A DNA stretch of 12,529 bases, from the NCBI GenBank assembly GCA_038254585.1, contig JBBSGA010000174.1, forward strand, positions 1-12,529, read 5' to 3'. The DNA is from JBBSGA01 sp038254585 (GTDB taxonomy: Bacteria; Chloroflexota; Chloroflexia; Chloroflexales; Kallotenuaceae). Shown piece by piece: positions 6,631 through 12,529 of this stretch. Within the stretch, counting starts at the first letter, position 1. Each line of letters opens with the position of its first letter. The notes beneath the pieces are model-generated. The model made no database searches, was not told the DNA's origin, and worked only from the letters and a program-made list of their open reading frames with translations. Both the position numbers and the translations under genes were made by a program.

Positions 6631-7652
6631 CGCCAGTACCGATAATTGAGCTTCGTGACGTGACGAAGATTTACGGCTCCGGCCTTCTGCAAAAAAATGC
6701 TCCGCCGGCATTGCAGGATATCTCCCTTTCGATCCAGGCCGATGTTCCACAGATCCTTGCCGTCGTCGGCGAGAGCGGCAGTGGAAAGACGACGCTCTCC
6801 TCGATGATCATGGGCTTCTTGCCGCCCACTGAAGGCGCCGTCCTCTACCGCGGCAAAGACCTGCAGAAGCTGTCCGGGAGGGAGCGGGTCGAGTTCCGGC
6901 GCGATGTGCAGGCGGTCTTCCAGGATCCCTTCGCGGTCTACAATCCGTTCTACAAGGTCGACCATGTCCTAAGCATCCCGATCAAGAAGTTTCGGCTCGC
7001 AAAGTCGAAATCCGAGTCCCACGAGCTGATGGAGAAGGCATTGAGCGCCGTCGGGCTGCGGCCAGACGAAACCCTCGGCCGCTTTCCACATCAGCTGAGT
7101 GGAGGCCAGCGCCAGCGCATCATCGTGGCCCGCGCGATTCTGCTGACGCCCAAGCTCATCGTCGCCGATGAGCCCGTCTCGATGGTCGATGCATCGCTCC
7201 GTGCCACGATTCTCGAGAGTCTGCGCAGTGTCAATCAGAAATTGCGCATCCCGATCGTCTACATTACGCACGATCTCGCGACAGCCTACCACGTTAGCGA
7301 CCATATCATCGTGATGTATCGCGGGTCGGTAGCCGAGGCGGGCGACGTCGAATCGGTCATCAAGAGCCCGAAGCATCCCTATACCCAGCTCCTGATCGAT
7401 TCGATCCCGTGGCCTGATCCCGACCGCCGCTGGGGCCAGGAACGCACCGCCGGCCCGGCGCTCAAGATCGCCGTCGATCCCCAGCGCGGGTGTAAGTTCG
7501 CGGCGCGTTGTCCCTACGTCATGGAAATATGCGTCGACAAGCCGCCGCCGCTTTTTCAGACCAAAGGCCAACATGCCGCCACTTGCTACCTCCACCGGGA
7601 TGCCCCGGTGATCGCCAATGAAGAGCTCGGTACGCTGCTCGAGCCCGCCTGA
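6627..7652 (+). CDS. ABC importer ATPase, DppF/OppF type
   Basis: This 341-residue cytoplasmic ATPase is the partner of the preceding one. Motifs: Walker A GESGSGKTT (48-56), Q-loop Gln99 in VFQDPF, signature LSGGQRQR (157-164), Walker B LIVADEPVSMVD (177-188) and switch His215 in ITHDLA. The DEPVSMVDAS sequence replaces the more common DEPVSALDVS, keeping the catalytic Glu182 and the D-loop Asp188. The C-terminal extension has PYTQLLIDSIPWPD (251-264) and cysteines C289-x5-C295-x6-C302-x17-C320, the same spacing as in its partner. The ATG overlaps the previous stop as ATGA, with GAGG at 6616-6619, so translation is coupled. It is the last gene of the importer operon; two hairpins follow. Family certain, substrate not. 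Confidence 0.93.
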   Translation: MTPVPIIELRDVTKIYGSGLLQKNAPPALQDISLSIQADVPQILAVVGESGSGKTTLSSMIMGFLPPTEGAVLYRGKDLQKLSGRERVEFRRDVQAVFQDPFAVYNPFYKVDHVLSIPIKKFRLAKSKSESHELMEKALSAVGLRPDETLGRFPHQLSGGQRQRIIVARAILLTPKLIVADEPVSMVDASLRATILESLRSVNQKLRIPIVYITHDLATAYHVSDHIIVMYRGSVAEAGDVESVIKSPKHPYTQLLIDSIPWPDPDRRWGQERTAGPALKIAVDPQRGCKFAARCPYVMEICVDKPPPLFQTKGQHAATCYLHRDAPVIANEELGTLLEPA

Positions 7653-7684
7653 TCTCGGAGCGGTTGGCCTGCCAGCAACGTAAC

Positions 7685-7710
7685 GGCCGGGATTCGTCGA
7701 ATCCCCGGCC
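7685..7710 (+). terminator. hairpin 1 after the importer operon
   Basis: GGCCGGG-ATTC (7685-7695) pairs with GAATCCCCGGCC (7699-7710) with one bulged C around a three-base loop, making an 11-bp GC-rich stem 32 bases after the last ATPase gene. The following ATTATGTT is only moderately T-rich. It is a likely terminator of the importer operon, though not of the classic type. Confidence 0.55.
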
Positions 7711-7718
7711 ATTATGTT

Positions 7719-7754
7719 CCTGGAAGCCGGCTGCTCAGCGCCGCGGCTTCCAGG
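7719..7754 (+). terminator. hairpin 2 after the importer operon
   Basis: Perfect 11-bp arms CCTGGAAGCCG (7719-7729) and CGGCTTCCAGG (7744-7754) enclose a 14-base loop. It stands eight bases after hairpin 1 and just upstream of the next promoter motif. No T-run follows. The tandem arrangement suggests insulation between the two transcription units, by Rho-independent or Rho-assisted ending, or an RNA end protected from decay. Confidence 0.5.
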
Positions 7755-7769
7755 GCCGCTTCGTAACGA

Positions 7770-7778
7770 TGGTAAAAT
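7770..7778 (+). promoter_or_regulatory. extended -10 promoter, predicted leaderless start
   Basis: TGG-TAAAAT (7770-7778) fits an extended -10 element (TGn followed by a five-of-six -10 box). There is no recognisable -35. The permease ATG is at 7785, seven bases after the box, where transcription itself would begin. No Shine-Dalgarno is visible at the usual distance. Together these predict a leaderless mRNA (inference). Confidence 0.5.
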
Positions 7779-7784
7779 CGATCG

Positions 7785-10691
7785 ATGTACTGGCTCCTTA
7801 ACCTCCTGGGCCTGATCAGGGTTGTTGCGCAGCGACAGCGGAGTTACCTCGGCCTGGTACTCGCACTTGTCGCGGGTTTCGTCGTCGCGGTCGCGCTCGT
7901 CGTCAGTATTCCGCTCTATGCCGACGCCGTCGGCTATCGCACGCTGCGCCGCGAGCTTCAGCCGGAGCTTCAGGGAGCCCCGCGCCCACCGTTTGCCTTC
8001 ATGTTCACCCACAGCGACTCGAACGACAGCCCGCTCCCGCCTGACCGGTTCCGGCAGGCGAACCAGTATTTCCTCACGTCATTCCCGCGCGAGATCGGGC
8101 TGCCGGTCCAATCTACCGTCCGCTATGCCAACACGGATAAGGTCCAGTTGTTCCCCGCCAAAGCCGGTGCCGCTCCGCAAGGCGATCCTCTACTGTGGAT
8201 CAACCTCGGCTTCGTGAGCGATATCCAGTCCAAGATCGAGTTTACCGACGGCGCATGGCCAGCCCCGTCCACCGCTAAGGATCGGCCGGTCGAGGTCATG
8301 ATCAACGAGCGACTGGCGGACAAAATCGGCGCTCAGGTCGGAGAAGAGTTTTCAGCGTTGAGTGGTGGCAGCAACGGCGATCCCTTCAAGCTTGCTGTTC
8401 TGGTCAGCGGTATCTGGCGCGCGCGCAACGCAAACGATCCCTTCTGGTTCATCAGTCCCGACTCGCTCGAGGATGTGATGCTGGTGCCTGAGCAGACCTT
8501 TGCAGCGCGTATCGTGCCGCAGGGCTCAACCGCGCGGGCCCAGACGCTGTGGTACATCGTCTGCGACGGATCCAACGTGCGTAATCAGGACGTACCGCCG
8601 CTCCTCGGTCGCATTAGGAACGTGCAGCGTCGCGCGGATGCGCTGCTGCCCGGTATCCAGATGCCGGTTTCGCCCAAACAGGGCCTGGAAGGCCAGTTTC
8701 AGCGCGTACGTTTGTTAACGCTGAGCCTCGCGGTCTTCAGTATCCCGATCCTTTTGCTGATCGCCTACTTCGTGATCATGGTCGCGGGGATGGTGGTCCA
8801 GCGCCAACAAAACGAGATTGCCGTTCTGCGCAGCCGCGGGGTGTCACGGGCAGAAGTGCTCGGGATCTATTTGCTGGAAGGTGCTCTGCTGGGCATCGTC
8901 TCACTGGTGGCCGGGGTCTTTCTCGCGCAGTACGCGGCGATGCTCATGGGCTGGACGCGCTCCTTTCTGATCTTCCAACCGCGCTCCGACGTGGCGATCA
9001 AGCTTTCACGCGACGGGGTCCGCGGCGGTCTGTGGGTCGTCGGCCTGACCTTGCTTGCGAGTGTTCTGCCCGCGCTGGGTGCAGCCGGCCATACCATCAT
9101 CTCCTATAAGCAGGAGCGCGCGCGCTCGATCAGCCGGCCGCTGTGGCAGCGCTTCTACCTCGACCTTCTGCTGCTCATCCCGGCCTACTACGGCTACCGC
9201 CAGCTTCAGACGCGCGGCACAATTTCGATCCTCGGCCGTACGGCCTCGGGCAGCGCCGCCGGCAGCGATCCTTTCACCAATCCGCTTCTGATCCTCACCC
9301 CCGCGTTCTGCATGCTCGCCTTGGCGCTGCTTGCCCTACGCCTCTTTCCCCTTCTGACCGCCGCGATTGGCTGGATCGTGGGGCGCTTACCCGGCGTCTC
9401 CGGCCTGCTCGCCTTGCGTTACCTGACCCGCTCGCCGCGCGGTTACACCGGACCGGTCTTACTCCTGATCTTGACCCTCAGCCTCGCGACCTTCATGGCA
9501 TCTATGGCCAAGACGCTCGATAGCCATCTCCATGACCAGGTGCTCTACGACGTTGGCGCGACCGTGCGAATTTCTGACCTGGGGCAGAATACGCAGGGGC
9601 CGTCTAGCCCCGGCGGTACCGGGGGTGCAGCCGGTGTGACGACGGGCGCGGGCGAACCGCAGCCGGCCGGAGGCCAGCCCAAGTTTCTCTTCCTGCCGGT
9701 CTCCGAGTATCTCAAGATTCCGGGCGTGCGAGCTGCGACACGCGTTACACGCGGAACCACCGACGCGCAGGTCGCCGACAACCGTACCGCCGGCAACATT
9801 CTCGGCGTCGACCGCATGGATTTCCCCCGCGTAGCCGCCTGGCGGCGTGACTACGCCGGCGGCACGTCGCTCGGAGCGCTGATGAACGCGCTCGGCACCA
9901 CACCCGAGGGTATCCTGGCGAGCCGGCGGTATATGCAGGAACAGGGGCTCGCGATCGGCTCGAAAGTCAATCTCGAGCTGCGTGACGTGGGCGAGCCCAA
10001 GACCGTGCCATTTGTGATCGTCGGCGCGCTCGACTACTTTCCGACCGTCTATCCGGAGGATGGACCGTTCTTCGTGGCCAACGCCGACTACCTCTTCGAC
10101 GTCGAGGGTGATATGTTTCCGTATGAGGTCTGGCTTGATGTCGCGCCCGGGACCACCGCCGACCAAATCCAGGAAGGGATGAATCAGCTGCATCTGCCGT
10201 CGATTGTGAGCGACGAGGCACCCGGTACGATCCTGGTTGCTCAGGAGCGGCCGGAGCGGCAGGGCCTGTATGGTCTGCTCTCCGTTGGCTTCCTTGCCTC
10301 GGCGCTCTTGACCGGGCTCGGCTTTCTCTTCTACTCGATCATCTCGTTCCAGCGTCGCTTCATCGAGCTTGGGATGCTGCGCGCGATCGGTTTGTCCGTC
10401 CGGCAGATGGCCGTGCTCTTGCTCTGGGAGCAGGCGCTGATCATCGGCATGGGGATCGTCGCGGGCACTGCGCTCGGCGTCGGCGTGAGCCGGCTCTTTA
10501 TTCCATTTCTTCAGGTTCGCGCAGGCGAACATCCCCAAACTCCGCCCTTTGTGGTCCTGATTGCGTGGGATCAAATCCGGCTGATCTACCTGATCTTTGC
10601 CGTGCTGCTCGGACTCGCGCTCTCGGTCGTGGCGATCATGCTGCTGCGCATGAAGATCTTCCAGGCCGTCAAGCTCGGCGAGGCGGCATAG
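7785..10691 (+). CDS. large FtsX/MacB-like ABC-type permease with two FtsX modules
   Basis: This 968-residue membrane protein belongs to the FtsX/LolE/MacB group, which moves lipoproteins or other molecules or transmits force across the membrane, driven by a separate ATPase. A helix at 21-45 leads to an extracytoplasmic domain (about 46-305). The first FtsX module follows: helix 309-336, the diagnostic cytoplasmic loop QRQQNEIAVLRSRGVSRAEV (339-358), and helices at about 359-386 and 415-436. Two or more central helices lie within 500-535, and another at 555-577. A second extracytoplasmic domain (about 580-825) opens with a Gly/Pro-rich spacer (602-632). The second FtsX module has helices at about 829-855, 876-905 and 931-955, with the loop RRFIELGMLRAIGLSVRQM (857-875). 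No ATPase gene adjoins it, so the partner must be encoded elsewhere or borrowed. The ATG at 7785 is kept because hydrophobic residues begin immediately and no better in-frame start is seen. Family sure; cargo unknown. Confidence 0.88.
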   Translation: MYWLLNLLGLIRVVAQRQRSYLGLVLALVAGFVVAVALVVSIPLYADAVGYRTLRRELQPELQGAPRPPFAFMFTHSDSNDSPLPPDRFRQANQYFLTSFPREIGLPVQSTVRYANTDKVQLFPAKAGAAPQGDPLLWINLGFVSDIQSKIEFTDGAWPAPSTAKDRPVEVMINERLADKIGAQVGEEFSALSGGSNGDPFKLAVLVSGIWRARNANDPFWFISPDSLEDVMLVPEQTFAARIVPQGSTARAQTLWYIVCDGSNVRNQDVPPLLGRIRNVQRRADALLPGIQMPVSPKQGLEGQFQRVRLLTLSLAVFSIPILLLIAYFVIMVAGMVVQRQQNEIAVLRSRGVSRAEVLGIYLLEGALLGIVSLVAGVFLAQYAAMLMGWTRSFLIFQPRSDVAIKLSRDGVRGGLWVVGLTLLASVLPALGAAGHTIISYKQERARSISRPLWQRFYLDLLLLIPAYYGYRQLQTRGTISILGRTASGSAAGSDPFTNPLLILTPAFCMLALALLALRLFPLLTAAIGWIVGRLPGVSGLLALRYLTRSPRGYTGPVLLLILTLSLATFMASMAKTLDSHLHDQVLYDVGATVRISDLGQNTQGPSSPGGTGGAAGVTTGAGEPQPAGGQPKFLFLPVSEYLKIPGVRAATRVTRGTTDAQVADNRTAGNILGVDRMDFPRVAAWRRDYAGGTSLGALMNALGTTPEGILASRRYMQEQGLAIGSKVNLELRDVGEPKTVPFVIVGALDYFPTVYPEDGPFFVANADYLFDVEGDMFPYEVWLDVAPGTTADQIQEGMNQLHLPSIVSDEAPGTILVAQERPERQGLYGLLSVGFLASALLTGLGFLFYSIISFQRRFIELGMLRAIGLSVRQMAVLLLWEQALIIGMGIVAGTALGVGVSRLFIPFLQVRAGEHPQTPPFVVLIAWDQIRLIYLIFAVLLGLALSVVAIMLLRMKIFQAVKLGEAA

Positions 10692-10716
10692 CCGAAGCGT
10701 ACACCAACTACCCAGC

Positions 10717-10724
10717 GGAAGGGG
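10717..10724 (+). promoter_or_regulatory. ribosome-binding site deciding a GTG start
   Basis: GGAAGGGG lies six bases before the GTG at 10731. It supports that codon as the start of the lipoprotein gene, which has no ATG start before its signal peptide. Confidence 0.65.
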
Positions 10725-10730
10725 CATTGC

Positions 10731-12179
10731 GTGCCTGTTCGACACCTGCTTGTTCTTACCTGTCTTACCCTGGGAACGGTCCTGTCGGGCTGCGCCGCAG
10801 CGTCCGGCAATCGCGCGGCGGAGACGCAGCCGTCGCCCTCGGTTGAGGTGATCGCGACACCCGCGCCGGCCGAGCTGACGCCGCTCCCAGACGACACGGC
10901 CAAGGTCCCCGAGGCAACCGCGAAGGGCGTCAAAATTCGCAAACTCTTCGATACCGGCGGTGGGTTCGTTCGCCTTGTCCTCGATCCGCTGACGCACGAT
11001 CTGCATTATCTCGACGGCAAGGCCAACATCTACCGTCTGACGATATCGGCGTCCGGCGAGACCAAGCAGACCCAGGTCTATAGCTTTTCGGATGTCGGCG
11101 GAGCGGATGCCGCGACCGGGATGGCCTTCGGTCCTGATGGGACGCTTTACGTTGCAGGTAACCATTCCGAGGACAAGAACACAACTGCGATCATCCGCAA
11201 AGGGGTGCCCGATGCGTCGGGCAAGCGCGTATGGTCGACGCTCGCTTCGACGGTGCCCTATCCCAAGAGCGGCACGCCCTTCGACCATGTCGTCAACGGC
11301 ATTGCCGTCAGTCCTGATGGGCACAACGTCTATTTCAACAGCGGCTCGCGCACCGACCACGGCGAGGTAGAGTCGAACGAAGGTGCCTTTCCGAATACCC
11401 GCGAGGTTCCGCTGACCTCGGCGATCTTTCGGGTTCCCGCCAATGCACATGACCTCGTTCTGCCCGACGACGATGCAGCGCTCAAGACGAAAGGCTATCT
11501 CTTTGCCGACGGCACCCGCAACTCCTACGACCTTGAGTTCGCGCCGAACGGAGACTTGTTCGCCGGCGACAATGGGCCCGACGCCGACTATCCCGACGAG
11601 ATCAACTGGCTGCGCGAAAGGCATCACTATGGTTTTCCGTGGCGCTTCGGCGACCAGGCCAATGCGCAGGCCGCGCACGACTACGATCCTTCCAAAGATC
11701 GGCGCCTCCAGAAGGGCTTCTTCGCCGTCGACAAGGGAACCTATGCGAACGACCTCACCTTTCCGCAGGCCCCGACTACCTTCACCGATCCGGTTCTCAA
11801 TCTTGGACCGGACGCGGACCGCTACCGGGGCGACGACGGCAAGGAGCAAGACGCCAGCAATGAGGGGAAAAAGCTCTCCACCGTCACAGCACATCGCTCG
11901 CCGCTGGGCCTCTCCTTCGATAGGGACAAGGCCTTGCCGGCTCCGTTCAAGGGTGACGCATTTCTCCTGAGCTATGGCGCTGCGGGGGGCACCCTGACCG
12001 ACCGGGGCGAAGATTTGCTAGATCTCAAGCTATCGCGGAGCGACGACAACTATCAGGCCACGGTGAAGCAGATCGCGCGCAAGTTCAACCATCCGATCGA
12101 TAGCGTGCTGTTGAAGAACAAGCTCTATGTCCTAGATTTCGCCGGCGCAGGGACAATCTGGGAGGTCTCCTTCCAGTAG
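10731..12179 (+). CDS. lipoprotein with glucose/sorbosone dehydrogenase-like beta-propeller
   Basis: This 482-residue protein is probably anchored on the outer face of the membrane. The signal peptide has a hydrophobic core (5-19) and lipobox VLSGC with Cys21, then a Pro/Ala/Thr-rich spacer to about 65. Residues about 70-480 carry propeller-blade repeats of the SPDG/APNG type: MAFGPDGTLYVAGN (131-144), IAVSPDGHNVYFNSGS (191-206) and LEFAPNGDLFAGDNGPD (268-284). The segment DEINWLRERHHYGFPWRFG (289-307) and SPLGLSF (390-396) are hallmarks of the GSDH family, which includes PQQ-dependent sugar dehydrogenases. His186 in FDHVVNG sits where the catalytic His of soluble glucose dehydrogenase is expected, but the usual Gly-Arg after it is Asn-Gly here. 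PQQ binding and substrate are therefore not assured. The gene starts with GTG 39 bp after the permease and is likely co-transcribed with it. Fold confident, enzyme activity tentative. Confidence 0.82.
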   Translation: MPVRHLLVLTCLTLGTVLSGCAAASGNRAAETQPSPSVEVIATPAPAELTPLPDDTAKVPEATAKGVKIRKLFDTGGGFVRLVLDPLTHDLHYLDGKANIYRLTISASGETKQTQVYSFSDVGGADAATGMAFGPDGTLYVAGNHSEDKNTTAIIRKGVPDASGKRVWSTLASTVPYPKSGTPFDHVVNGIAVSPDGHNVYFNSGSRTDHGEVESNEGAFPNTREVPLTSAIFRVPANAHDLVLPDDDAALKTKGYLFADGTRNSYDLEFAPNGDLFAGDNGPDADYPDEINWLRERHHYGFPWRFGDQANAQAAHDYDPSKDRRLQKGFFAVDKGTYANDLTFPQAPTTFTDPVLNLGPDADRYRGDDGKEQDASNEGKKLSTVTAHRSPLGLSFDRDKALPAPFKGDAFLLSYGAAGGTLTDRGEDLLDLKLSRSDDNYQATVKQIARKFNHPIDSVLLKNKLYVLDFAGAGTIWEVSFQ

Positions 12180-12215
12180 ACTCGCGTTGCTCGCATTGGC
12201 CGGCATCTCCCCGGT

Positions 12216-12529
12216 CTACGACTGCTGCCACGGTCGCTGGAGCTTCGCTAGCTGCGTTCGTTTGTGGTCCAAGTCCGCTGCAAGCTCCAGCGCTTGCTCG
12301 TCGGTCGGGTGCAGCGCGAGCTCCTTGAGATCTGCGATCACATCGCCTAGGAGCAGGTTCGTCTGCTCGCGCCGAACACTTCCACCTGCGCGCATCAGAT
12401 AGTCGACCTCCGTGTTGAGGTAATTTCTGAAGGCTTCGGCCAGTGTCTGTTTGGCGCCGGATGGCTTCGGACGCCGCATCGTGTTCTGCGTCCGCATCAG
12501 GAGCACGTTGAGGTGGCCAAGCTGATCGG
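12216..12529 (-). CDS. C-terminal part of an unrecognised, helix-rich protein (cut by window edge)
   Basis: On the - strand an open frame ends at a TAG (12218-12216) and stays open to the right edge, so the true start is probably outside. About 104 codons are visible. Internal GTG (12506) or ATG codons could also serve as starts, giving a protein of 96 residues or fewer. The sequence is charged and looks alpha-helical, with stretches such as AEAFRNYLNTEVDYLMRAGG and TDEQALELAADLDHKRTQLA. It has no cysteines, membrane segments or motifs I recognise. It converges on the propeller gene with 36 bp between the stops. The alternative is a chance frame in GC-rich DNA, but the + strand here has no credible gene, and the amino-acid make-up is protein-like rather than Arg/Pro/Ser-rich. 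Confidence 0.55.
   Translation of the reverse strand, partial: DQLGHLNVLLMRTQNTMRRPKPSGAKQTLAEAFRNYLNTEVDYLMRAGGSVRREQTNLLLGDVIADLKELALHPTDEQALELAADLDHKRTQLAKLQRPWQQS

Noticed and set aside
6969..8012. 347-codon open frame on the - strand
   Set aside because: It covers the antisense of the second ATPase, both intergenic hairpins and the permease start. The composition is not protein-like and there are no motifs.
9459..11894. 811-codon open frame on the - strand
   Set aside because: It runs antisense to two well-supported genes (permease and propeller lipoprotein) and bridges their gap. Long antisense frames are common opposite GC-rich genes. Its Arg/Gly/Val-rich composition and lack of motifs mark it as a shadow.
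12176..12219. Inverted repeat GTAGAC/GTCTAC touching both convergent stop codons
   Set aside because: The arms are only 6 bp with 32 bases between them and no T-run on either strand, so chance is an adequate explanation and I do not call a bidirectional terminator.
1..12529. tRNA, rRNA, CRISPR, insertion-sequence ends, riboswitch or phage-defence genes
   Set aside because: I looked for these in both orientations. I saw no regularly spaced repeats, transposase or integrase motifs, tRNA-like cloverleaf or known riboswitch core.

Overview
This is a GC-rich bacterial chromosome segment. Seven complete genes lie on the + strand, and the end of an eighth enters from the right on the - strand. There are no RNA genes, insertion sequences, CRISPR arrays or phage genes that I can see. 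The organism is most likely a member of the Chloroflexota. This is inferred from three traits: a solute-binding protein with a twin-arginine lipoprotein signal followed by a long Ala/Pro/Thr spacer, a very large two-module FtsX-type permease, and a GC-rich transporter operon controlled by a GntR/LacI hybrid regulator. No marker gene is present to prove the taxonomy.

Layout. Positions 1-181 are an unusually A+T-rich control region with a good sigma70-type promoter (41-69). A 20-bp inverted repeat (55-74) overlaps its -10 box. Next is a transcription factor (182-1333) with a GntR DNA-binding head and a LacI/periplasmic-binding-like sugar-sensor body. A 317-bp regulatory gap (1334-1650) holds two hairpins and a 19-bp near-perfect palindrome. 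It is followed by a complete Dpp/Opp-type ABC importer: a family-5 binding lipoprotein (1651-3588), two permeases (3751-4755 and 4757-5665) and two ATPases (5662-6630 and 6627-7652). The last four genes are separated by one base or overlap by four, so they are translationally coupled. A 30-bp perfect stem-loop (3663-3692) separates the abundant binding protein from the membrane and ATPase genes.

Two tandem hairpins (7685-7710 and 7719-7754) close the importer operon. A second unit then begins from an extended -10 motif only seven bases upstream of the start codon, which predicts a leaderless mRNA. It encodes a 968-residue FtsX/MacB-like permease (7785-10691) with no ATPase gene beside it. After 39 bp comes a lipoprotein with a glucose/sorbosone-dehydrogenase-type beta-propeller (10731-12179). 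The right edge carries the C-terminal part of an unrecognised - strand gene (12216-12529) that converges on the propeller gene.

How the parts may work together (inference): the regulator's sugar-type sensor suggests that the importer, although in the 'peptide' family, carries an oligosaccharide or other carbohydrate. Related family-5 transporters of Thermotoga do this. The surface sugar-dehydrogenase-like lipoprotein is compatible with a carbohydrate theme but may belong to a separate unit. No wholly unknown system is evident. The best leads are the regulator/transporter mismatch, the operators, the duplicated cysteine motif in both ATPases, and the permease-propeller pair.
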